Shown: positions 27,166-37,387 of the stretch, one piece after another
Position numbering within the stretch: the stretch's first letter is position 1
Layout of the letters: the number at the start of each line of letters is the position of its first letter
Source: an uncultured Methylopila sp.
GTDB lineage: Bacteria; Pseudomonadota; Alphaproteobacteria; Rhizobiales; Methylopilaceae
Direction: 5' to 3'
DNA: 43,807 bases
Assembly: GCA_902168115.1 (NCBI GenBank)
Contig: CABHPB010000065.1
Span: forward strand, 1-43,807
Notes under the pieces: generated by a model
Told to the model about the DNA's origin: nothing
The model's input: the letters and a program-made list of their open reading frames with translations, nothing else
The model's database searches: none
Position numbers and translations under genes: made by a program

Positions 27166-27612
27166 GTGTCCACGCCAAAAACCGAACCGGCAAAGCACGA
27201 ATCGATCGAGGCGATCTGCGCCCGCAAGGGCATGCGGATGACGGAGCAGCGCCGCGTCATCGCGCGCGTGGTCGCCGAGGCGGACGATCATCCCGACGTC
27301 GAGGAGCTGCACCGCCGCGCCGCCGCCGTCGACGCCCGCATCTCGATCTCGACGGTCTACCGGACGGTGAAGCTGTTCGAGGACGCCGGCATCATCGCCA
27401 AGCTCGACCTGCGCGACGGGCGCTCGCGCTACGAGCCGCAGCCGGACGAGCATCACGATCATCTGATCGATCTGCGCTCCGGCGAGATCCTGGAGTTCCG
27501 CGACGAGGAGATCGAGGCGCTGCAGGCGGCGATCGCGCGGCGCCTCGGCTACCGCCTGGTCGACCACCGGCTCGAGCTCTACGCCGTGCCGCTCGACGAC
27601 CGCGAAGGCTGA
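27166..27612 (+). CDS. fur: Fur-family metal regulator (Fur/Mur type)
   Basis: A 148-residue Fur-family repressor with a winged-helix N-domain (GMRMTEQRRVIARVV, ISISTVYRTVKLFEDAGII) and a metal-sensing C-domain (YEPQPDEHHDHLIDLRSGEI). The structural-zinc CxxC that follows HHDHL in enterobacterial Fur is absent (LIDLRSG instead of LICLKCG). That is the state of alphaproteobacterial Fur/Mur proteins, which often respond to manganese. The start is GTG 27166. The metal and targets cannot be decided from sequence. Confidence 0.9.
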   Translation: MSTPKTEPAKHESIEAICARKGMRMTEQRRVIARVVAEADDHPDVEELHRRAAAVDARISISTVYRTVKLFEDAGIIAKLDLRDGRSRYEPQPDEHHDHLIDLRSGEILEFRDEEIEALQAAIARRLGYRLVDHRLELYAVPLDDREG

Positions 27613-27617
27613 CCCGC

Positions 27618-28484
27618 TTGGTCCGCCGCCCCTTCCGCGCCGTGGCCTCGGCCGCGACCCTGATCCCGGTCGTGCTCGCGCTGGCCCCGATCCAGCTGTT
27701 CCTGATGTGGCGCGGCTCGCACAGGGCGCAGGACCTGCCGCTCTGGTTCCATCGCTTCGCCATGAAGGTCGTCGGCGTGAGGGTGAAGGTCGTCGGCGCG
27801 CCCTCGACCGAGCGTCCGCTCCTGATCGCCTCCAACCACGCCTCCTGGCTCGACATCCCGGTGCTGGGCTCGGTATGCCGCATGTCCTTCGTCGCGAAAT
27901 CCGAGATCGCCGGATGGCCGGTGTTCGGCTGGCTCGCGCGGCTGCAGCGCACGATCTTCGTCGACCGCGCGCGCCGCACCCACACCGCGACGGTGAACCA
28001 GGAGATGGCCGAGCGCATGATCGCCGGCTCGCCCGTCGTGCTGTTCGCCGAGGGCACCTCGAGCGACGGCAACCGCGTGCTCGCCTTCCGCACCTCGCTG
28101 CTCGGCGCGGCGCGTGCGGCGATCGCCGCGAGCGGCGGCGACAGCGTCGCGGTGCAGCCGGTCTCGGTCGCCTACACCCACCGCAACGGCCTGCCGCTCG
28201 GCCGGCTCGGCCGGCCGTTCGTCGCCTGGTACGGCGACATGACTTTCGGCTCGCACCTCTGGTCGATCCTGCGCGACGGGGCGATCGACGCCACGGTGAC
28301 CTTCGGCGAGGTGATGCGCGCCGACGCCGCGACCGACCGCAAGCGCCTCGCCGCGATCGCCGAGCGCGAGGTGCGCCGCCTCACCACCAACGCGCTGCTC
28401 GGTCGGACGGCCGACGACGTTCAGGCGCAGGAGGCGGAGAAGGCTGGCGCTCTGCGCGAGGCCACGGCGCCCGAGGCGGCCTGA
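27618..28484 (+). CDS. plsC: 1-acyl-sn-glycerol-3-phosphate acyltransferase family protein
   Basis: A 288-residue PlsC-type acyltransferase of phospholipid synthesis. It has an N-terminal membrane span (TLIPVVLALAPIQLFLMW), the catalytic NHASWLD (HX4D), the block GTSSDGNRVLAFRTSL containing the FxEG-like motif (FAEGT), and a VQPVSVAYTH block. A relation to OlsA, which makes ornithine lipids, is possible. The start is TTG 27618 shortly after the fur stop. The next gene begins at the stop codon (TGATG). In many relatives miaB follows here, but not in this window. Confidence 0.9.
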   Translation: MVRRPFRAVASAATLIPVVLALAPIQLFLMWRGSHRAQDLPLWFHRFAMKVVGVRVKVVGAPSTERPLLIASNHASWLDIPVLGSVCRMSFVAKSEIAGWPVFGWLARLQRTIFVDRARRTHTATVNQEMAERMIAGSPVVLFAEGTSSDGNRVLAFRTSLLGAARAAIAASGGDSVAVQPVSVAYTHRNGLPLGRLGRPFVAWYGDMTFGSHLWSILRDGAIDATVTFGEVMRADAATDRKRLAAIAEREVRRLTTNALLGRTADDVQAQEAEKAGALREATAPEAA

Positions 28485-29191
28485 TGCTCTCTGACGCCGT
28501 CCTCGCCGCGCGGCAGACGCTGTCGCCGCCCTTCCGCATGGTGCTGTTGAAGTCGCTCGGGATCACCGTGCTGCTGCTCGTCGTCGGCTGGATCGGGCTG
28601 CAGGAACTCGCCGAGCGGCTGCTGGTCCTGCAGAACCAGACCTTCAACTGGATCGCCCACATCGTCCTCGGCCTCGGCACGGCGCTCGGGCTGCTGTTCC
28701 TCGTGACGCCCATCACCGCGGCGGTCGCGGGCCTGTTCCTCGACGACGTCGCCGCGCTGGTCGAGCGCACGCACTACCCGGACGACCCGGCCGGCCGCGA
28801 GCTTCCGATCGTCCGCTCGCTGCTGATCTCGGCGCGCTTCTTCCTGGTGGTGCTCGGCCTCAACATCCTGCTGCTGCCGCTCATCTTCGTGCCGGTGGTC
28901 AACATCGTCGCGTGGGTGGCGCTGAACGGCTACCTGCTCAGCCGGGAGTATTTTTCGCTCGCGGCCCTGCGCTTCCGGCCGGAGGTCGAGGCGACGGCGT
29001 TGCGGCGGCGCAACAGGCTGAGGATCTTGGCGGGGGGCGCTGTGGTGGCGGGTCTCGCCGCGCTGCCCTTCGCGAATCTGCTCACGCCCTTGTTCGCGAC
29101 CGCTTTCTTCGTCCATCTGCACAAGCGGATCTCGTCCGATGAGGCCCGCCGGCTCGAGGATGGCGCCGCCGGGCCCCGGCTCGCGCCGTAA
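28484..29191 (+). CDS. EI24-domain (CysZ-like) membrane protein
   Basis: A 235-residue membrane protein with about four to five spans (LLKSLGITVLLLVVGWIGL, HIVLGLGTALGLLFLVTPI, FFLVVLGLNILLLPLIFVPV, LAGGAVVAGLAALPFANLL). It matches the EI24 family that includes CysZ, a sulfate channel. Sulfate transport is not assured for this branch. It is coupled to plsC by a one-base overlap, an unusual neighbour. Confidence 0.82.
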   Translation: MLSDAVLAARQTLSPPFRMVLLKSLGITVLLLVVGWIGLQELAERLLVLQNQTFNWIAHIVLGLGTALGLLFLVTPITAAVAGLFLDDVAALVERTHYPDDPAGRELPIVRSLLISARFFLVVLGLNILLLPLIFVPVVNIVAWVALNGYLLSREYFSLAALRFRPEVEATALRRRNRLRILAGGAVVAGLAALPFANLLTPLFATAFFVHLHKRISSDEARRLEDGAAGPRLAP

Positions 29192-29294
29192 CGCCCCTTA
29201 AACCTGCCGCAATCAAAGTCCACCCGGATATCCTTGAGGACGGTCAGGCCCTTGCGGCCCGATCGAGCGTGGGACGTGCGAGGGTTCGGCGGGA

Positions 29295-31676
29295 ATGGGT
29301 TTCGGACGAGGGTCCGGGCGCGAGGAGCGGCGCGAGCCGAACTTCGGCGCAGGATCGGACAAGGGCGACATGCGCCTCACGGCGGCCGACCGGCCGACGG
29401 GCGCCGCCTCGTTCGACGAGCCCGCGCCGGCGGCGCGCAAATCCTTCTTCGGGCGCGACAGGCAGGATCGCCGGGAGCCGAACTTCGATCTCGGCGACGG
29501 CCGGCGCGAGCCGGAGCTGGACGGGGATCGCCGCGAGCCGAGCTTCGGCGCGCCGCGCGGGGACGGCGGACCGGACATGGCTGAGCGTCGCAAGAGCTCC
29601 TACTGGTCCTGGGTGATGGGCCGCAGCCGCCCGGCGCGCTCCTCGTCGTCGTCCCGCGGCCGCGCGCCTGCGCGCCGCAGGCGCAGTTTTCTCGGCCGTC
29701 TGGTCTCGCTGGTCTTCGTGCTGTTCCTGCTCGGCGGGGCGACGGCCGGAGGCGTCGTGTTCTATTACGCCTCGCGCCTGCCGCCGATCGAGAACCTCGA
29801 GATCCCGAAGCGGCCGCCGAACGTCGTCATCGCAGGCTTCGACGGCAAGCCGATCGCCAATCGCGGCGAGACCGGCGGCGCCTCCGTGCCGCTAGGCGAG
29901 ATGCCGAAATTCGTGCCGCAGGCCTTCATCGCGATCGAGGACCGGCGCTTCCGCGACCATTGGGGCGTCGACGTCGTAGGCCTCGCCCGCGCGGTCGCGA
30001 CCAACGTCATGAAGGGTCGCCTGACGCAGGGCGGCTCGACCCTGACGCAGCAGCTGGCGAAAAACCTGTTCCTGACGCCGGCCCGTTCGCTGGAGCGCAA
30101 GGTGCAGGAGGCGGTGCTCGCCTTCTGGCTCGAGCGCAAGTTCGGCAAGGACAAGATCCTCGAGATGTACCTCAACCGCGTCTATTTCGGCGCGGGCGCC
30201 TACGGCGTGGAGGCGGCGGCGCAGCGCTATTTCGGCAAGTCGATCCGCAAGGTGAACGTCACCGAAGCCGCGATCCTGGCCGGGCTCGTCAAGGCGCCGT
30301 CGCGGCTCTCGCCGATGAACGACCCGGACGCCGCGCGCCGCCGCGCCGACCTCGTCCTGCAGGCGATGGCGGACGAAAACTACCTCACGCGCGACCAGGC
30401 CAACGTCGCCTTCCGCGTCACGCCGCCGTCCCCCGCGCCGAAGCCACAGGGCGCGGTCGGCTATGCGGCCGACTGGGTGATGGAGCAGCTCGACGGCCTC
30501 GTCGGCCTCTATGACGAAGACCTCGTGGTTGAGACCACGATCGACCCTAAGCTCGAGGCGGAAGCCGAGAAGGCGCTGGCCGACGGCGTCTCCAAGCGCG
30601 GCGGCAAGCTCGGCGTGACGCAGGGCGTCGTCGTCTCGCTCGCGCCGGACGGCGCGGTGAAGGCGCTGGTCGGCGGCAAGTCCTATGCGGAGAGCCAGTT
30701 CAACCGCGCGGTGGCGGCCAAACGCCAGCCGGGCTCGGCCTTCAAGCCCTTCGTCTATCTGGCCGCGCTGGAAGAAGGCCTCGATCCGGAGACGGTGCGC
30801 ACCGACGCGCCGCTCAAGATCTCGGGCTGGACGCCGGAGAACTACACGCGCCGCTACGGCGGGCCGATGACGCTGACCTACGCGCTGTCGCAGTCCGTGA
30901 ACACGGTCGCGGTGCGGCTCGGCGTCGAGGCCGGTCCGGTCAACGTCACCCACGCCGCCGAGCGGCTGGGCGTCGCCTCGCCGCTGGTGCCGAACCCCTC
31001 GATCGCGCTCGGCACCTCGGAGGTGACGCCGCTCGAGCTGGCCGGCGCCTACGCCGCCTTCGCCAACGGCGGCACGCTCGCAAAACCCTACATCGTCCGG
31101 CAGGTGAAGACCGCGCAGGGCGAGACGCTTTACAAGCGCAAGCCCGAGCCCGCGAACCACGTCGTCGACGCGACGCGCGTCGGCATGATGAACTACATGC
31201 TGGAGCAGACGCTGCGCTCCGGCACCGCGCGCTCGGCCTCGCTGCCAGGCTGGCAGGCGGCGGGCAAGACCGGGACCTCGCAGGATTTCCGCGACGCCTG
31301 GTTCATCGGCTACACCTCGCACCTCGTCACGGCGGTGTGGGTCGGCAACGACGACAACTCGCCGACCAAGCACGCCTCCGGCGGCGGCCTTCCGGTCTCG
31401 ATCTGGAGCCGCTTCATGACCGCAGCGCATCAGGGCGTGCAGCCCGCCGCGCTTCCGGGCGACTGGTCGCCGGCGCCGCCTGCGGTCGCCGACACCGGCG
31501 AGCAGCCCGGCGACGTCTACCAGACCGGCCGCGGACCTTCGGGCGCGCCGGTCGAGGAGGAGCCTTACCCGAGCACGGCCCGGATCGAGGAGGACTACCC
31601 CCGCGAACGCCGCGTCGAGCGCCGCCGCGAAGACGGCCCGATTGGCTTCCTCAAGGGCCTGTTCGGCGGGTTCTGA
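29295..31676 (+). CDS. mrcA: Penicillin-binding protein 1A, bifunctional, with repeated N-terminus
   Basis: A 793-residue class A PBP that polymerises glycan strands and cross-links peptides. Order: a disordered charged N-terminal tail (1-130) with four copies of an RREPxF-like unit (11-20, 59-67, 70-78, 79-86); one membrane span (131-158); a glycosyltransferase domain with catalytic Glu215 (AIEDRRFRDHWG); and a transpeptidase domain with Ser481 (SAFK), Ser534-Val-Asn536 and Lys658-Thr-Gly (KTGTSQDFRDAW). The C-terminus is Arg/Glu-rich. ATG 29295 is chosen because the first repeat unit lies right after it. It converges with a sulfotransferase-like gene across a palindromic element. Confidence 0.94.
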   Translation: MGFGRGSGREERREPNFGAGSDKGDMRLTAADRPTGAASFDEPAPAARKSFFGRDRQDRREPNFDLGDGRREPELDGDRREPSFGAPRGDGGPDMAERRKSSYWSWVMGRSRPARSSSSSRGRAPARRRRSFLGRLVSLVFVLFLLGGATAGGVVFYYASRLPPIENLEIPKRPPNVVIAGFDGKPIANRGETGGASVPLGEMPKFVPQAFIAIEDRRFRDHWGVDVVGLARAVATNVMKGRLTQGGSTLTQQLAKNLFLTPARSLERKVQEAVLAFWLERKFGKDKILEMYLNRVYFGAGAYGVEAAAQRYFGKSIRKVNVTEAAILAGLVKAPSRLSPMNDPDAARRRADLVLQAMADENYLTRDQANVAFRVTPPSPAPKPQGAVGYAADWVMEQLDGLVGLYDEDLVVETTIDPKLEAEAEKALADGVSKRGGKLGVTQGVVVSLAPDGAVKALVGGKSYAESQFNRAVAAKRQPGSAFKPFVYLAALEEGLDPETVRTDAPLKISGWTPENYTRRYGGPMTLTYALSQSVNTVAVRLGVEAGPVNVTHAAERLGVASPLVPNPSIALGTSEVTPLELAGAYAAFANGGTLAKPYIVRQVKTAQGETLYKRKPEPANHVVDATRVGMMNYMLEQTLRSGTARSASLPGWQAAGKTGTSQDFRDAWFIGYTSHLVTAVWVGNDDNSPTKHASGGGLPVSIWSRFMTAAHQGVQPAALPGDWSPAPPAVADTGEQPGDVYQTGRGPSGAPVEEEPYPSTARIEEDYPRERRVERRREDGPIGFLKGLFGGF

Positions 31677-31707
31677 AGGGGTTTCCAGAACGGAATGCAT
31701 CACGCGT

Positions 31708-31787
31708 CATGCCCGGACTTGATCCGGGCATCCATCCAAGCGGGCGCGTCCGCGCCCGATGGATCGCCGGGTCAGGCCCGGCGTGAC
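31708..31787. repeat. Palindromic intergenic element (short-core version)
   Basis: It has the same borders as the element at 12441-12590 (ATGCCCGG hairpin, CATCCATCC, GCCCGATGG, CGCCGGGTCA) but only a 16-base core (31738-31753), so the inner part ATCC..CGGGCGCG/CGCGCCCG..GGAT also pairs. It lies between convergent mrcA and a sulfotransferase-like gene and could end both transcripts. Confidence 0.75.
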
Positions 31788-31817
31788 GACCTTGCATGAT
31801 GGGATCCCGCGTTACGC

Positions 31818-32825
31818 TCAGAGCCAACGCGGCGCGGCGTATCGCGCCAGAAAGGCGGCATAGTCCGGCGCGAAGCGCTCCATGAGGAGCTTCTGCAGAA
31901 AGCCGCTAGGCGCGCGCTCCTCCTCGAAATGCAACCGGATCATGTTGACGAGGCGGTCGCCCGCCTTGAGGCCGCAGTCCGTGAAAACACGCTCGATCAT
32001 GGCGTTCGCCTCGGTCTCGGAAGCGTCGGCGATATCCGCTTCGGCGCCGGACAAAGCGAGGGCGACCGGGCCGTCGGGCCGCGTGTCGAGCGATTTTCGG
32101 GCGCGGTTGAAGACCAGCGTGGCGGCGCGCATCAGCGGCCCGCTGGAGGCGTTCGGCGCATCGAGCGGCGCCTCGTCAAGGCCCGGCGCGACGAAGCGCA
32201 GGATCTCGCCGACGTCGGCCGCGCGGCCGTCGTCCCCCAGCCATTCGATCGGCAGCACGCGCCACTCATAGGCAGCGCCGTCGAACAGCGTCGCGCCAAG
32301 CTTCTCCCATGAGATCGAGCTGAGGTCGTAGGCCTCGAGGAAGCCGGCGTAGCCGAGGGTCATCCCCATGCGCACTCGGAATTGGTGGCTCGACTTGAGG
32401 TAGCCCGCCGTCTCGCGCGACTGGAGCAACACGCGGGTCGGGAAGCGGCGGCCGACGCCCTCAATCGCCTCGCGGGCCAAGCCGGCGCGCGGATAGAAAC
32501 TCCAGCGCAGGCCCGGCATGCCGCCGAGGATGTATTCGTCCGAGAATACGATCCTTTCGCGATCGCCATGCGCCTCGATCAGGCGGCAGAGCCCGTCGAC
32601 GACGCCGTCGAGCGGAAGGGCGGCCTCTTCGCCGCGCCCGACCAGACGGACGAGATCGTGAAGCGCCTGCGCACGCTCGGCCCCGGGCGGCGCGCCGGCG
32701 CCGCCTCTTCGGCTCGGAGGGACATAGACGATGCAGGGATCGGAAGCGGCGATCCGCCCTAGCCCGGCCTGGATCGCGGTCGTCGCGCATTTGTGCGCGC
32801 CGACATGGAAGACGACCTCGACCAT
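31818..32825 (-). CDS. P-loop sulfotransferase-like protein
   Basis: A 335-residue protein beginning with a PAPS-binding-loop-like motif HVGAHKCATTAIQ (residues 7-19), the hallmark of P-loop sulfotransferases. A second family feature is a strand followed by Arg and aromatic residues (RVLLQSRETAGYLKSSHQF). The remainder matches no named enzyme. Bacterial members sulfate lipids, glycans or exported polymers; no acceptor can be inferred. It lies 19 bases after typA on the same strand. Confidence 0.75.
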   Translation of the reverse strand: MVEVVFHVGAHKCATTAIQAGLGRIAASDPCIVYVPPSRRGGAGAPPGAERAQALHDLVRLVGRGEEAALPLDGVVDGLCRLIEAHGDRERIVFSDEYILGGMPGLRWSFYPRAGLAREAIEGVGRRFPTRVLLQSRETAGYLKSSHQFRVRMGMTLGYAGFLEAYDLSSISWEKLGATLFDGAAYEWRVLPIEWLGDDGRAADVGEILRFVAPGLDEAPLDAPNASSGPLMRAATLVFNRARKSLDTRPDGPVALALSGAEADIADASETEANAMIERVFTDCGLKAGDRLVNMIRLHFEEERAPSGFLQKLLMERFAPDYAAFLARYAAPRWL

Positions 32826-32844
32826 GAGCGGCGAGGCCGCCCGG

Positions 32845-34671
32845 TCAGGCGAGCTCGGCTTCGCGCTTGCGCTCCTCGCGCTTGCGGTCGTTGGGGTCGA
32901 GCAGGCGCTTGCGCAGGCGGATCGACTTCGGCGTCACCTCGACCAGCTCGTCGTCCTGGATCCAGGCCAGCGACCTTTCGAGGGTCATGCGGATCGGCGG
33001 GGTCAGGCGCACCGCCTCGTCCTTGGACTGGGTGCGGATGTTGGTGAGCTTCTTGCCCTTGAGGACGTTGACCTCGAGGTCGTTGTCGCGGCTGTGGATG
33101 CCGATCAGCATGCCCTGATAGACCTTCCAGCCCGGCTCGATGATCATCGGGCCGCGATCCTCGAGGTTCCAGAGCGCGTAGGCGACCGCCTCGCCCGGCT
33201 CGTTGGCGATCAGCACGCCGTTGTTGCGGCCCGCGATCTCGCCCTTGAACGGCCCGTAGCTGTCGAACACCCGGTTCATGATCGCGGTGCCCTTGGTGTC
33301 GGTCAGGAGCTCGCCCTGGTAGCCGATCAGGCCGCGGGTCGGCGCGGTGAAGACGAGGCGCAGGCGGTTGCCGCCGGACGGCTTCATCTCGAGCATGTCG
33401 GCTTTGCGCTCCGACATCTTCTGCACGACGATGCCGGAGTGCTCCTCGTCGACGTCGATCATGACCTCTTCGAAGGGCTCGATGACCTCGCCGGCCTCGT
33501 TCTTCTGCAGCACGACGCGCGGGCGCGACACGCCGATCTCGAAGCCTTCGCGGCGCATCGTCTCGATCAGGATGGCGAGCTGCAGCTCGCCGCGGCCGGA
33601 GACGATGAAGCTGTCCTTGTCGGCGGCCTCCTCGACCTTGAGCGCGACGTTGCCCTCGGCCTCCTTTAGGAGGCGGTCGCGGATGACGCGGCTCGTGACC
33701 TTGTCGCCCTCGGTGCCGGCGAGCGGCGAGTCGTTCACGAGGAACGACATCGAGACGGTCGGCGGGTCGATCGGCTGGGCCTGGATCGGCTCGGTGACCT
33801 GCGGGTCGCAGAAGGTGTCGGCGACGGTCGCCTTGGACAGGCCCGCGATCGACACGATGTCGCCCGCCTCGCCGAGCTCGATCGGCTGGCGCTCGATGCC
33901 GCGGAAGGCGAGGATCTTCGAGACGCGGCCGTTTTCGACCAGGGCGCCGTGGCGGTCGAGGACCTTGACGGTCTGGTTCGGCTTCACCGTGCCGGACGCG
34001 ATGCGGCCGGTGATGATGCGGCCGAGGAACGGGTTGGCCTCGAGCAGCGTGCCGAGCATGCGGAACGGGCCTTCCTCGACCTTCGCCTCGGGCACGTGGC
34101 TGAGGATGAGGTCGAACATCGGCGCGAGGCCTTCGGACTTGTCGCCGTCGGCGGTGGTGTTCATCCAGCCGTCGCGGCCCGAGCCGTAGAGGATCGGGAA
34201 GTCGAGCTGCTCGTCATTGGCGTCGAGCGCGGCGAACAGGTCGAAGACGTCGTTGATGACCTCGGACGAGCGCGCGTCCGGGCGGTCGACCTTGTTGACG
34301 GCGACGATCGGCTTCAGGCCGATCTTGAGCGCCTTCGACACCACGAACTTGGTCTGCGGCATCGGGCCTTCGGCCGCGTCCACCAGCACCACCACGCCGT
34401 CGACCATCGACAGGATGCGCTCGACCTCGCCGCCGAAATCGGCGTGGCCCGGCGTGTCGACGATGTTGATGCGCGTGTCCTTCCAGACGACCGAGGTCGC
34501 CTTGGCGAGGATCGTGATGCCGCGCTCCTTCTCGAGGTCGTTCGAATCCATGACGCGCTCGGCGACGCGCTGGTTCTCGCGGAACGAGCCGGACTGCTGG
34601 AGCAGCTTGTCGACGAGCGTGGTCTTGCCGTGGTCGACGTGCGCGATGATCGCGATGTTGCGGAGTTTCAT
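32845..34671 (-). CDS. typA: Ribosome-associated GTPase TypA/BipA
   Basis: BipA/TypA is a translational GTPase that helps 50S assembly and growth under cold and other stress. The 608-residue protein has G1 (AHVDHGKTTLVD), G2 region (ERGITILAKATSV), G3 (DTPGHADFGGEVE), G4 (NKVDRPDAR), elongation-factor-like domains II, III and V, and the BipA-specific C-terminal domain (MLIGIHSRDNDLEVNVLKGK ...). It is intact. It sits between two sulfotransferase-like genes, which is not its usual company. Confidence 0.97.
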   Translation of the reverse strand: MKLRNIAIIAHVDHGKTTLVDKLLQQSGSFRENQRVAERVMDSNDLEKERGITILAKATSVVWKDTRINIVDTPGHADFGGEVERILSMVDGVVVLVDAAEGPMPQTKFVVSKALKIGLKPIVAVNKVDRPDARSSEVINDVFDLFAALDANDEQLDFPILYGSGRDGWMNTTADGDKSEGLAPMFDLILSHVPEAKVEEGPFRMLGTLLEANPFLGRIITGRIASGTVKPNQTVKVLDRHGALVENGRVSKILAFRGIERQPIELGEAGDIVSIAGLSKATVADTFCDPQVTEPIQAQPIDPPTVSMSFLVNDSPLAGTEGDKVTSRVIRDRLLKEAEGNVALKVEEAADKDSFIVSGRGELQLAILIETMRREGFEIGVSRPRVVLQKNEAGEVIEPFEEVMIDVDEEHSGIVVQKMSERKADMLEMKPSGGNRLRLVFTAPTRGLIGYQGELLTDTKGTAIMNRVFDSYGPFKGEIAGRNNGVLIANEPGEAVAYALWNLEDRGPMIIEPGWKVYQGMLIGIHSRDNDLEVNVLKGKKLTNIRTQSKDEAVRLTPPIRMTLERSLAWIQDDELVEVTPKSIRLRKRLLDPNDRKREERKREAELA

Positions 34672-34790
34672 GGGGTGCGCGCGCTTTCAGCCCGCGGGTT
34701 CACGCGGGCGCTCGTTCTCGAACAAGGATTGTGCGGCGCACAGATGCGTCAGACCGCGCGGAAACGCAAGCCGGACGGCCCGAACCGGCC

Positions 34791-35969
34791 TCAGGCGTCG
34801 GCCTTGCTGGCCTCGGCATGGGCCTTGCGGGCGACGTCCGCGGCCCCGGCGCCGTGGCCCTTGCCCTTCTTGCCTTTGCCCTTCTTGCCCTTGAGCGGCG
34901 GCAGGACGATGTCGGCGTCGGCGCGCGAGGCCTCGATGGCGTGGACCATCTGGTCGACCACCTCCAGCACGTCGCGGCGGTCCTCGTCGGGGGCGCCCTC
35001 GAAGTCGAACTCGCGCAGCGAGGCCGAGCGCGGCGGGCAGATCGTCGCCCAGTCGGCGCCGAAGAACTTCTGGGCGAAGGCGTCGTTCGACGCCTTGTAC
35101 CGGTCGCGGATCAGCGCCTCTTCCTCGGGCGTGAAGCCGATATAGGCGGTCTTCTCCCAGTCGCGGCCGCGCATCAGCTTCTTGAAGCGCTCGTACAGCT
35201 GGTTGTAGTTCGGCATCGACCGGACGCGGCCGTTGACCCTGCGCATGATCTCCTGCGCCGCGTACATGCCCTTCACGCCGAGGTTGGGATTGGAGGCGCT
35301 CGGCTCCGCGATCTCGAAGGCGGGATCGACGCCGATGGCGTCGAGGAAGCTGCGCGCGAGGCCGGCCTTGACCGCGCGCTCGAACGAGACGACCCGAACG
35401 TCCGTGCGCGGATCGTCGATGAAGCGGCCGAGATAGCCCCAGGGGTCGACGAGGCCGAGCTCGAACGCGCGATCAAGGAACGCGCTGAAGCTGTCGCGCG
35501 ATTTGAAGTTGCGTTGGTCCTGCGTGTACCAGGAGTTCAGCCAGCCCGGCTGGTCGCGGACATAGGCGACGGCGACGACCTTGAAGCCGCGGCTCTCGAA
35601 GAAGTCGACCACGCGCTCATAAACGTCCTCTGGCCGCAGGGTCTCGGCGAAATGCTCGCTTGAGATGACGATCGAGCCGCGGATGTTCGCGATCTTCGAC
35701 GACAGCTCCTCCCAGAACGGGGAGGCGAGCAGGTCGTCGGCCTTGAAGTTCGACGTCCGGGTCAGCGGCGTGTGGTTGCGCCGCTGCCGGCCCGCGCGAT
35801 CGCCGCTGATCGTCGGGTAATACACCCCGATCTCGGCAAGGCGCTCGGCGTTGTCGAACAGCGCGTCCTGGATCGACGTCGTGCCGGTCTTGTGCGGCCC
35901 GATATGCAGGAAACAGGTTCTGTCGGGCGCGCCGTCGCCCGACCGACCGCTATTTTCCACCTGCGTCAT
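34791..35969 (-). CDS. P-loop sulfotransferase-like protein with Lys/Gly-rich tail
   Basis: A 392-residue protein with the PAPS-loop motif HIGPHKTGTTSIQDAL (from about residue 22) and the second motif region VVAVAYVRDQPGWLNSWYTQ, which in sulfotransferases contacts the 3'-phosphate. Past residue 350 the tail turns low complexity (KGKKGKGKKGKGHGAG). ATG 35969 is eight bases after the argG stop; a longer start at 36005 would overlap argG. No clear ribosome-binding site was seen at either. The likely activity is sulfation of an unknown acceptor. Confidence 0.78.
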   Translation of the reverse strand: MTQVENSGRSGDGAPDRTCFLHIGPHKTGTTSIQDALFDNAERLAEIGVYYPTISGDRAGRQRRNHTPLTRTSNFKADDLLASPFWEELSSKIANIRGSIVISSEHFAETLRPEDVYERVVDFFESRGFKVVAVAYVRDQPGWLNSWYTQDQRNFKSRDSFSAFLDRAFELGLVDPWGYLGRFIDDPRTDVRVVSFERAVKAGLARSFLDAIGVDPAFEIAEPSASNPNLGVKGMYAAQEIMRRVNGRVRSMPNYNQLYERFKKLMRGRDWEKTAYIGFTPEEEALIRDRYKASNDAFAQKFFGADWATICPPRSASLREFDFEGAPDEDRRDVLEVVDQMVHAIEASRADADIVLPPLKGKKGKGKKGKGHGAGAADVARKAHAEASKADA

Positions 35970-35976
35970 AGACTGA

Positions 35977-37209
<1,233 letters not shown>

Positions 37210-37387
37210 GCCTCGACCGGGGGTTTCGTGGATTTCGGAGGCGGCACTTAATCCGTCGGAGCCTGCGCGCGCAACCCCGTGAAGCGTTCGAAAGCCCGGC
37301 TACTCGAACGTCGTTTCGAACCGCCCCGGCGAAGCGGCGGGATCCGCGGGCGGAGAGGGCGTCGACCGCCCCCCGGCCGCGCGGTCG

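Noticed and set aside
29892-31703. Open frame of about 600 codons on the minus strand opposite PBP1A
   Set aside because: Same cause: high third-position GC leaves the antisense frame open. The composition is not protein-like and no motif is seen.
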